64,000 nucleotides of DNA from contig NC_030816.1 of assembly GCF_001704415.2 (NCBI RefSeq), positions 82,214,713 through 82,278,712 of the forward strand, read 5' to 3'. Shown here one piece after another: positions 26,601 through 38,600 of the stretch. Every line of letters starts with the position of its first letter. Position 1 is the first letter of the stretch. Below the pieces are notes generated by a model, which saw only the letters and a program-made list of their open reading frames with translations, had not been told where the DNA came from and ran no database searches. This DNA comes from Capra hircus (taxonomy: Eukaryota; Chordata; Mammalia; Artiodactyla; Bovidae). The position numbers were made by a program, and so were the translations under genes.

Positions 26601-29600
26601 CAATTCCAGACCCCAACAACATGCGGGACTTCGTTAGCTACCCGTCGGCCAGCAGCGAGCGGCTGCACTGCACCATGAAGCGCACGGAGGATGATCCAGA
26701 GGTGGGCGGCCCGTGCTACACGCTCTACCTGGAGCACCTGGGCGGGCTGGTGCCCATCCTCAAGGGCCGGCGCATCAGCAAGCTGCGGCCCGAGTTCGTC
26801 ATCATGGACCCACGGACCGACGGCCGATCAGGTGGGGCCCTCCCCCAGGGCGCGGCGGCCCGTGCACAGGTGGGGCCTGTGGATGAAACATGAGCCAGCC
26901 TCTGCTGGCTAGGAGCATCCTTGAAGCCGCTCTATTTCTCTGTTAAAAGTTAAGGCTTCTGTAAATGCTCCTTCTGCCGGGGTTGTGAAAGCGTTCCGTA
27001 GGGCTCTGTGGGGTTGGGGCTGTGGTGAGAGGCAGCCAGCAGCTGCCTCTGCAGGTTACTTATCAGGTGTTCACTGAGGACCTTATGTGCTGTAGAGGCG
27101 ATCGGAAGGCAGTAGTGGGGTGCTGCCTGCCCACCCACCAGAGGCAACGAGAGAGTTAAAGCTTCTGAACCTTCAGCCCACTCCTCAGCCTCCCTCTAGA
27201 ATCTTACTGCTGCCCCTTGCTCATCCCCCATTAGCTGTGTGTTAGCTGACTGCTGAGAGCAGTGTCCACTCATCCATGGAGATCTAGCACGACGGGCCAG
27301 CCCATCCTTCCAGGAGCTCCCCCAGACTGGTCTCCGTGGGCGTGCCCAGGTGCTCCCTGCACGGTTCCCCCAGGAGCCTCCCTCCCTTCCCCCTCTGGAC
27401 AGCACTCTCCCCTGTGCCTGCCCCCACAGCTATATTTTGGACACACATAGCTTGTCTGCTTCCACTGCTCCACAGCTGGAAAGGAGTTTGGCCTCAGTGT
27501 GAATTGTACATGGCATTTCCCCCATGTCTGACTTAGATTTACACGGGACCTTGGACTTTAGACGAGAGTGTTGATGCTAGAATGAGGCAGAAGACTTGGG
27601 GGCTGCCGGGACGGGGTGTGTGTATCTTGCATGGGAGAAGGACAAGAATTTGAGCAGGGCAGCAGGCTAGGGTGCTGCAGACCGTGTTTAGAGACAAGGC
27701 TTTTAGGGGCAATTACGACTGAACGAGGCTGTAAGGGTAGGGTCCTTATCCAGTATGACCGTGGCCTTGGAAGGAGGAGAGTGGTCTCTGGTCTCTCCAC
27801 ACACGCTTGCTGTACAAGGACATGGTGAGGCGGGACTGTCAGCAGGAAGGGAGAGCGAGCACTCTCACCAGAACCTGATCCTGCTGGCACCCTGATCCCG
27901 GACTTCTGCCCTCCAGACTGAGAAAGTAAATTTCTGTTGTCTAAGCCCATGTGAGGTATTTTTGCCATAAGCTTCGCTCCATAGACACCTTTGCTCTGAG
28001 CATTTTCACTGTGAAAAATAAAATAACTCACTGATAGTTTGGTTTGACAGCTTGGTTTCAGGTGGTTGAAATGGCAGTAGTATTAGGGGATGGGCCCTTG
28101 GGGAGGTGATTAGTGCAGGAGGACAGGGCTTATATATCATGAGCTCAGTGCCTTGTAAAAAGGGCTGCAGTAAGATTACCAGGCCCTCCTGCCACAGGAG
28201 GGCACAGTGAGAAGCCCGCAGTCCACAGCCCCGAAGAGGGCAGGCCTGGAACCCAGCCATGCTGGCCCCCTGACCTGGGACATCCAGCCTCTAAAACGGC
28301 AAGATTTTAATTTCTGTTGTTTATAAGCCACCCGGTGTGTGGTGTATTATTATAGAAGCCCGAACAAACTAAGACATTAGTGAGGAAAAAGCAAGTAGGA
28401 GTCCCATAGCGATGGTGAAATCCTGGCCTGCACAAGTAGGTCAGTGTTGAGTGGACGGTGTGTTGCAGAACTTGCTCAGGTCAGTGGACTGGCTCGTTGC
28501 TCAGGAACCCATGGAAGCATCCTGTGGGCTCACAGGTTTCTGAATCGTAGCCAAGCTTCCTCTGATCCAGGAATAGTTCGTAATTATCTAATTATAGATA
28601 AAGCACTACTCGGAGCAGGTGATGGGGCTCGGATGCCCAGCACTAGGGCTTGCTGGGTGCAGGAGTTGTGTTCCCTGGTCTGGGCAGCAGTTCAGGGCTG
28701 TGGTGGTGACACAGATGGGGCGTCAGCGGCCTCCCTGCCTGGCTGTTCTGCTCTGCCTCCTGTGGCCTCCGAGAGGCCCCTATCTGCAGATGTCACCTCC
28801 ATGTGCTCAGAAACCTAGAGACTGGTTTGAATGAACAGATTCATCCTTGTAGATGCAAGTAGCCCTTTTGAACGACCAGATCTCTCATATTCTAGAAATA
28901 GTTTCATTCGGCTTCGTTATTACTTTGCAAGGTAATGTTCTTGGAGCCCCAAGGGATGAGGAAGTCAGCAAAGGAGAAGGGTATTTTGGGGGAAAAATCT
29001 AACATGAACTCCATCTGCTTTGTGGCTTAGTGACGGCCCACTCCCTGCACATCGCCTTCGGCCTGGGGCCTCCATCTCTGGCCTGGTGGCCGGCTGGCTC
29101 CCAAACAGGCCCATCAGTGGAGTCCACAGCTACCGCTCAGTGTCTGCTGCTGGAGTCCTCTTCCAGCCATTGCTCAGAGCAGGCTGGAACCCACAGGGGG
29201 GTCTTCCCAGGTCCGGGGGCAGTGACAGGGCTGGGAGGGCCCTGAGTCGGCAAGCTGCTTGTGTGGCCTGGGTCCCGGGGCTGCTGAGAGCCCACGTGGA
29301 CCCAGACTGATGCCGGAGGGTCCTGTGGCATGAGAGCACAGCCGATTTGGCTCCAGCTTTCCACACGGTAAATGGGGCCAGGCTGTTTTGTACATTCCAG
29401 AGGCGTTATAGTTCATACCCATGTTGATAGCAACTGGAATAGCGTGAAAATGTAGAAGGAAAACTGTCCTGCTCCTTCCTGTTTCAGCCTCTAGACTAAA
29501 AATGACAGCCTGTGGAGTGAGTCTGTCCTCTGGTTTCTAGTAACGACTACTGCTGGGGGCTAATCGGGGTCACTCCCCTAAATGTTGCTGCTTGCTGTCT

Positions 29601-32600
29601 CACCAGATGAAATCTACGGAAACAGCTTGATTTCCACCATGATCGACAGCTGCAACTGCTCAGACTCCAGTGACATTGAACTGAGTGATGACTGGGCTGC
29701 CAAGAAGTCTCCCAAAATCTCCCGAGCTAGCAAATCACCCAAACTCCCAAGGTAACCTGGACATGCAGGAGTGTGCTCCCTGCTGTGTGTCTCTGGAGAT
29801 GTGTCAGGGGTGTGTCTGCAGCAGAGTCCCACTGAAACCAACAGCTGAGGGGCACAGGCAGCGGGTGTGCCCACCTTTCATCCGGAAGGCCTGCCTGCAG
29901 CCGTGTTAGCTTCTCTCATCCTCTCCTTTGCAACAGAAAAAAGCATCCAGGAGGAGGTCTGCTAAGCACGCAGAACTTCCAGGGGTCAGCACCAGTGGTA
30001 GGTGCCATGGGGGTCACAGCCAGGGAGCTTGTTTTATCTTCCACTTTGAGAAAAGTAAGGAAGAGGCTTTACAGTGTATGTAGCATGTTAAAGAGAACGT
30101 CAAATTGTTGTTCAGTCACCCAGTTGTGTCTGACTCTTTGCGACCCCACGGACTGCAGCACGCCAGGCGTCCCTGTCCCTCACCAGCTCCCAAAGTGTGC
30201 CCAAGTTCATGTCCATTGCATCGGTGATACCATCCAGCTGTCTCATCCTCTAACGCCTTCTTTTCCTTATGCCCTCAATCTTTCCCAGCATCAAGGACTT
30301 TTCCACTGAGTCAGCTGTTTGCATCAGATGACCAAAATACAGGAGTTTCAGCTTCAGCATCAGTCCTTTCAATGAGTATTCAGGGTTGATTTCCCTTAAG
30401 ATTGGCTGGTTTGATCTCCTTGCTATCCAAGGGACTCTAAGGAGTCTTCTCCAACACCACAGTTTGAAGGCATCAATTCTTTGGCACTCAGCCTTCTTTA
30501 CAGTCCAGCTCTCACAACTGTACATGACCACTGGGAAGACCATAGCCTTAACTATACGGACCTTTGTCGGCAGAGCAATATCTCAGCTTCTCAAAACACT
30601 GTCTAGGTTTGTCATAGCTTTCCTGCCAAGAAGCAAATGTCTTCTGATTTCATGGCTGCAGTCACCATCTGCAGTGATCTTAGAGCCCACAGAGAGGAAA
30701 TCGGTCACTACTTCCACCTTTCCCCTTCTATTTGCCATGAAGTAATGGGGTCAGATGCCACGATCTTAGTTTTTTTAATATTTATTTATTTTATTTATTT
30801 TTTTTTTTAATATTTATTTTTAAGTTGGCTCTTTCACTCTCCTCTTTCACCCTCATCAGGAGGCTCTTTAGTTCCTCTTTGCCTTCTACCATCAGAGTGG
30901 TATCATCTGCATATCTGAGTTTGTTGATGTTTCACCCCCCTATCTGGATTCTAGCCTACAACTCATCCAGCCCAGCAGTCCTCATGATGTGCTCAGTGTT
31001 TGGATTGAACAAACAGGGTGACAGCAGACAGCCCTGCCTTACTCCTTTCTCAATCTTGTTTTATCTTCTACTTTGAGAAGAGTAAGGAAGAGGTTTTTAC
31101 AGTGTATGTAATGTATTAAAGAAAATGTCAATTACATGCCTGTAATTCTGTAATGGGAAAGTAGTGAACTAAAAATTAATAATCCTAAAGTTTGTCATAA
31201 GGAGTGGCAAAACGCTAAGAGTAGACAGAAGGGCCTATGTTGTTATAGATAAGAAACCCAGCATTCCCCGTCTGAGCTCCCTGACCTGGACACCGATTTC
31301 CTTAAAGGGTGCATTGATCATCACTGAGACCCTCACCTCTAAATATCCTCTAAAGTTCCTGGGTATTGCAGTCTCCAGAGCCGGCCCTCCTTCCTGTCGT
31401 CTCCCAGTGAATCCCCCCACCCTGCAGCCAGGCTGGTTGTCCTCAACACAAGAGCTTTAACCAGCTCCGTCTTCCTCAGCCCTAGATGTCTTATTGAGTC
31501 CTCAAGCCCATATATGTGAGGCTCCGTGCTTTTCCGTGCTTGCCATATTCATCTTTATAATACTGTACTCTCTGGGGCAGATTGGCGTTAAACACATGTC
31601 CCCCATGTCATAACCACAGAAACCGAAGGAAAACTTGAGATCTGCTAGTTTAGTTTAAATATAGTGATGAAATGCTAGGTCAGTCTGTTGAAATCTGAAT
31701 ATCATGTATTAGGACCTGTGAAGTAGCTATGGCCTTCAGATGAGAAATAACTCTTCCCACCCGCCATTTTCCCCAGGATTAATTTTGTCAACCCCTGACA
31801 GAATGCATTTCTAAACACACTATTTGTTGTTGTTGGTTAGCTGCTAAGTCGTGTCTGATACTTTTGCAACCCCTTGGACTGCAACCCACCAGGCTCCTCC
31901 ATCTGTGGGATTTCCCAGGCAAGAATACTAGAGTGGGTTGCCATTGCCTTCTGCAGGGGATCTTCCTGACTCATGAATTAAACCCAGGTCTCCTGCACTG
32001 CAGGTGGATGCTTTACCACTGAGCCACCTGGGAGGCCCAGTATTAGTAGAAAGTGAAAGTTAATTCTCAAGTGAAAGCATTAGTTGCTCTGCTGCTGCTG
32101 CTAAGTCACTTCAGTCACGTCCAACTCTGTGCAACCCTGTGGACTGCAGCCTTCCAGGCTCCCCCGTCCCTGGGATTCTCCAGGCAGGAACACTGGAGTG
32201 GGTTGCCGTTTCATTCTCCAATGCATGGAAGTGAAAAGGGAAAGTGAAGTCACTCAGTCGTGTCTGACCCTCAGCCATCCCATGGACTGCACCCTTTGGG
32301 GCTTCTCCATCCATGGGATTTTCCAGGCAAGAGTACTGGAGTGGGGTGCCATTGCCTTCTCCGGTTAGTTGCTCAGTTGTGTCCAACTCTTTGCGACCCC
32401 ATGGACTGAGGCCTGCAGGGTTTCTCTGTCCCTGGAATTCTCCAGGCAAGAATACTGGAGTGGGGTGGCCATTCCCTTCTCCAGGGGATCTTCCCAACCC
32501 AGGGATCGAACCCAGGTCTCCTGCACTGCTGGCAGATTCTTTACCATCTGAGCCACCAGAGAAGCCTCAAGTAAAAGTTCCTTACAAATGAATCCCTTGA

Positions 32601-35600
32601 TCTAACTGCAGTTTATTTTTAAATATATATTATTCCACATACAATTCTGTCCTTTCCTCATGTTCATAAGGCAAAAAAAGCAGGCGGTATGGACTTGATT
32701 AAATTAAGGGCCCCGCCCCTGAGAGTGTGACGTCCACGGGGGCTGCTTGAGAGTGAGGAGGTCCCAGGGGCCTATGGGTAGGTGCCTGACCCTGGCCTGG
32801 TCTCTGCAGGATCAACATCGAGGCCCGAAAGTCCCCCAAGCTGTCGCGCGCTGCTCAGGAGCTCTCCCGCTCTCCTCGCCTGCCCATGCGCAAGCCGTCC
32901 ATCGGCTCGCCCAGCCTGGCGCGGAGGGAGTTCCCCTTTGAAGACATCACTCAGGTATCGGAGCCCTGCTGCCCTTCCCCCTTGCACGTGCGTGAGGGCG
33001 GCTGAGCCCTGGGGACCATCTCCATGCCTGGGATGGCAGCCCCTCGGGGCCCTTGTCACCTCCTTGTCCCACTCGGCTTCCCTCCCACCTGGGGATCCCC
33101 GTGGCTGCCACGAGAGCCTTCTCGAAGGCAGCTCTGCTTGAGACATCTCCTCACGTCCACCGCAGGACCCCCAACCACTCCTGACCCCTCAGTGACTCCC
33201 AGTGTCCCAGGAGCCCAGCCCTGGTTGCAGCCCCTACGTCTGGCTGGCCTGTCTCCCTCCTGGCCCCCTTCACCCCGGGGCCACTGCCTTGCGGTTGACT
33301 GCCTCTTCCACTTTCTGCCTGCATCTCCCGATCAGTGGGCCCACCTTCTTGTCTGCTCCCTGTGGTTTCTGTCTTCAGGTTTCCAGGTATAACCACCTCT
33401 GTCCAAAGCCTGCCTTCCCTGGCTTAGCCACAATAAGGCCAGTGCATCCTGTTTATGCTCCCTTATCCTTTCTGGGTGACTCCCTCGTGTGTGAATAACT
33501 ACAAGCCTTATCTCCTCCCTAGGGTTATAAGCTGAGGGTATGTGTGTATACAGGTTTTTTTTAACTATAATTGACCTGCAACACTACTGTTAGTTACTAG
33601 TGTACAACATAGTGATTTGGTATTTTTATACATTTTAAAATGGTCACTATGATAAGTCTGCTTACTGGCTGTCACCATACAAAGTTATTACAATGTTATT
33701 GGCTATATTCTCCATGCTGTACATTTCATCCCTGAAAGTATTTATTTTGTAACTGGAGTTGTAGCTCTCAATCTCCCTCAATTTCACTCATCACCCTCTA
33801 CCCCGACCCCCGCAACCACCTGTTCGTTCCCCATGAATCTGTTTCTGGTTTATGTTTGTTCACTTGTTTTGTGTTTTGTAGTCCATGTATAAGTGAAATC
33901 ATGCAGTATTTGTCTGACATACTTCACTTAGCATACAGCCTCCAGGTCTGTTCGTGTTATTGCAGATGGCTAATGATTCACTCTTTCCATGGCTGAGGAA
34001 TATTTTAGTGTGTGTGTGTTTACCACAGCTTCTTTACCCATTTATCTGTTATTGGGTAGTTAGGTTGCCTCCATGTCTTGGATGCTTTAAATAATACTGC
34101 TCTGAACATTAGAAGTGCACGTATCTTTTCATATGGTATTTCAATTTTTAGTTTTTTGAGGAACCTCCATACTGTTTCTCACAGTGGCTGTACCAGCTTA
34201 ACGTTTCTACCAGCAGTGTTGGAGAGTTCCCTTTCTTGAGCTGGGTTTTATTCATCTTTATTATTGCTTTTGCACCTGTGTGTGCACACATGCGCACACA
34301 CACACACACACAGCCTATGTATATGTGTGGTTTGGGGCACAGTGATAACTTTTAAAATTTTTTGAAATTTAATCGAATGAGAAAACAGATAATTGGGTGG
34401 TCTCGGGACACACGGTTATCAGTACAACTGATGTTTCCAGGAGAAATAAGAATTCAAGGCTAAGAGTGGAGTCAGAGCTTGGTACCCTTGTAGTTCAAGT
34501 GACTGGGCAAAAGGAGAGGCGAAGAAAAGTGTGCCGAAGTCACTCTTGTGACCTTTTAACCTCCCCACGCATGGACACACTGGGATCCGTCCACCCCTTG
34601 CTCCCGACCCGAGAACCACAGCCCATGAGCCACCATTTGGAAACAGGGCTGATGTGCTCTCATCACCGTCTGGTCTTGAAAACGGTGGAATGACACAGGG
34701 TGAATATTTCCATCAGCAGCCACCACCAGCAGCTTTTTAAGCAAAAAGTGTTAGCATTCTTACTTCTTAAGTGATTGATAGAAAATATGGAAACAGATTG
34801 TGATTCTTCTTCTTTTTCCCCACAGCACAACTATCTTGCTCAGGTCACGTCTAATATCTGGGGAACCAAATTCAAGATCGTGGGCTTGGCTGCTTTCCTG
34901 CCAGCCAACCTCGGTGCAGGTAAGCGCTGCACCCGCTCTGGAGCTCGGGCTCAGGAACCAATTTCAGCCTCCATGGTGCACAGTGAGCTCTTACAGCACC
35001 GGAAGACTAGCTTGTATTTCCCTCCAAAGTTTGACTCAAGCCACCATGGTTTAGTGGAGAATAGAATTATTGTTCAATTTTTTTCCCTCCAGTGGTGCCT
35101 TCATTTTTTTATACAAGCCCTGGGTGATAAAAATAGCCAAAAGGTCTGATAGGTTTTCTGGTCATTTTGATTTCTGGCCTTTTTCTGTGGGCAGATTTTG
35201 GTACCAGTGTCCTCAGGTTCTTGAAGCAAAAGAAATTTCTGAGCAAAGTCAAGAAGAGAGCATTAGAGGCTATACGAACAAGTTGGCTGACTGTTAGTGC
35301 AGTTCTTAGTGGTAAATCTTTATAGACTTCATTTTCGAGTATCAGTTAAATGTCATGTCTGTTGGAAGCTTGAGACATTGGGGAAAATGGAATCGGGAGG
35401 ACAGAGCCGAGCAGGAACCCAGAGCATCTGGCACTCTCTGTACCCAGCTCTAGTGAGTAGCTCCAACTGCTCACATTTATTCGGCCCTTTTATAGAAAGC
35501 ATGTGGCAGTTCCCTGTAAGTCTCTATCCTGGTGTTTAAAGTAAGTCAGACAAGAATTCAGTCCTGAATAAAAGCAGAATTTGATTCCCCGAGCTTGGCA

Positions 35601-38600
35601 TTGCGGTTATCATAACTATTTTCACTAAATTATCCTTCTGATTACAAATGAGGTTTTTTCAAAATAAATTTATCATACCCAGCTCATTCCAAAACAGAAT
35701 TTGTCTTTAACATGTGAAATGTATGTGGTTCTGTAGACAAACTACTGGCAGAGTGGCTGGGCAATGTGTCATGTAGACTGAGAATTTGCTGCGTCCAGGT
35801 GTTTATTGTTCCCATGTCCACTCTGTGTCCCGGTTAGGGGTTGGCGGTCTTGTGCCTGGAAGGGCTCCCCTTGGGCCCTTGGCTCTGCCTACATGAGATC
35901 TGTCTTCTGGCGGCAGAGCCGCCGTGGCCCCGTCTCCCTTCCCATGAGGGATTCTGCTGGCGCCTTGGCTGTCCTCTGCCGCATCTCTGTTGACAGTGTG
36001 TCCCTCCTCCTCCCCACCAGTAATCTACAAAACCAGCCTCCTGCATCTCCAGCCGCGGCAGATGACCATCTATCTCCCGGAAGTTCGGAAGATTTCCATG
36101 GACTACGTTAATTTACCTGTCTTCAACCCGAATGTTTTCAGTGAAGATGAAGATGACTTGCCAGGTGTGTTCACGCATGTCGACCAGTGTGTCACGAGCC
36201 TGTACTCTCTGTTAATGGTGGGGGGACAGAGTGGTAAGTGGTTGAGGATTCCAGCATGTCAGCTGTGCCTGCGGACACAGTTCGAAAAAGGTAACAGCTT
36301 CCTCAGTCAGGGTGGAAGGTGTGTGAGGTGTCGCGGGAGAAAGGGCATATCCTGTCGCTGGGTTGGGGAGGAAGAAGCCACCAGAGCAAGGACGATTGCA
36401 GGGCCGTGATGCCTCATGTTCACAGAGCACTTCACCACCTCGTTACCCTCACGGTTTTCCTCTTGGTCCCGTGCCCAGATAAAGAGACGTTATCAGGACC
36501 AGTCAGGACTCAGAAATCAGAACTGAAGCCCGGTCTCACCGGCCCTAGGCCAGCCCCTCATCCTGTCAGCCCCTGCTTAGAGAATGACATCACTGAGATG
36601 ACCCTGTGCCCACAAAGCCTGGCTTCTCAAACCTGCCCTGGCTCCAGGGTGGAAAACCTGTGCATTTCAGCCTCTGTCTCTCTCAAGTGCAGTGCAGGGT
36701 TCTGTGCATGGAAGCCTGATCTGAGTTAAAATCTGGTACAAGGTTTTAAAATTCCAGTTTACAAATTTGAGATATTTGCAGCATCTCAAATTAATTCAAG
36801 TGCTTTCTGGTCAGGGGACCCTATTTTGATTATTACTAGATTAAAATGATTTGTAATTAGTCTGCCAGTTACTTGTCTGTGACTATTCTCAAAAAAGCCT
36901 GCCTGCAATTATGTAAATACAGGCTCTGAAAAATCTCTGGTTTCTGAGCCAGAGGGACCCTGCATGGTTCACAGACTTCTGTTCCTGGTCATTCTCAAAC
37001 AGAGGGGCTCTGCTCCTCCCTATGGAGTGCAGGGCGGGGGCCTCTGATCCCACCTCAGGCCCTGAGCGTGGGGACTCGCTTGACTTCTCTCAGCCTCGGT
37101 TTTTACCTGTAAAGCAGTGGTACTTGGTCATGGTAGCCGCCTCTGGTTCTCTGACTCTCTCTCTGAGTGGTGAAGCAGATGTTATCAACTCACGCAGTCC
37201 TGATGGGCACGGTCTTGGAACTGCAGGAGCCTGCCTTCTGGCAAGGCTGCACACATTTGAGCATATAGCTCATGCCCTGCTGTTCATAGCCTCAGATATA
37301 GGAGTGTCTTTTACACTTTCCCCATGTTAGCCTCCGTTCTCCTGGAAGGTGATGGGTAGAGCTCTGTCTGACGCTCAGCTGTGGTCATAATCGTCTGCTG
37401 TTCCCTGTGGATGAGGGGCTTACACTCAGTGCTCAGAACATGACAGAGACCCTCCTTCAGTGGGGAAGATGCCTGCCCTCAGAGTTCCGTGCAGAGGGGA
37501 GAGCATCTGGAAGAGGAAGTGGAACAGAAAGAGTAGATTTGAGATGGGGCCCGGGTTCAGGCAGCCAGGAGGTCATGCTGTCTCACTAGAGCACCCAGGG
37601 GCGGGGAGAGTGTGTTACAGGAGCTGAGGGCAGGCTTGGCTTTTCATGAACCAGCTGGCTTCATGCTACAGTCCTGGTGAAAGGTCAGCCAGCCTCTGCG
37701 ATTAGCCTGTTAAACTCTCTTTCCTGCTCACACACTAGCAGCACTCACAGGCCTGTGGGAGTCAGCTTGGCACATTCAGTGAACACTGTAGACAGGGTCA
37801 TTCAGACAGTGGCCCTGAGCACTCAAATGTGTTCTGCACACATTGTGCAAACGCATACTGTACAAATGAGACACATCTACAGGGTTTATTGAGTGTGGCT
37901 CACCTTACATACAATTTGAAATGCTAAAAAGCAGATAAATTAGGAAATGACCCTTCCCCTCATATGCTGGAAGAGTCTTTTCAGTGGTCTTTTCTGCTGC
38001 ATTTCACATGGTTCTATTTATAGAAGCTTAATTTATATACAAATCTCAGACACACATGTGCTGCAGGACACGTCCTACACTGACCAGCCCATAACTCTGG
38101 AGAAATCTACCCCAAAGCCTAGGCATTGAGTCTTCAATGGACTTTGATACTGTACCACTGCCTGCTTCCTGCACAAAACAGTGGCCCCTTTTATCAGTAT
38201 CACGAGTAATCAGCATCTTTAAACACTTAGTTATTTGCCCCAGTGCCATTCAGGTACATGGTATTTATTGAAAAGCTCTGGCAATGCCCTAAGCTTATGG
38301 ATGACTGTAGGCTGCCCTGAGGAACCCATCAGGTTCATCCTGTGTGATCTTCTAGAAACATTAGAGAAGTTTTGCATAACTTGTGTGAACTGTCTGGCTT
38401 TCCCTAAGCAAACACACCTTCCTCTGTAGCCATTGCATTTGGCATGCAGGAGGACTGGATGAGTTGTGCTGACCCAGTTTCATGGCACTGTTTTCTAAGC
38501 AGCTCATCTCCCTAATTGCCTTCCAGTGACAGGAGCATCTGGTGTACCCGAAAACAACCCGCCCTGTACCGTGAACATCCCCATCGCCCCCATCCACAGC

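Noticed and set aside
36165..36409. Read-through of TULP4 exon 9 into its intron as an alternative C-terminus
   Set aside because: The frame stays open for some codons, but there is no polyadenylation signal nearby that I could support, and the donor at 36165 is good.
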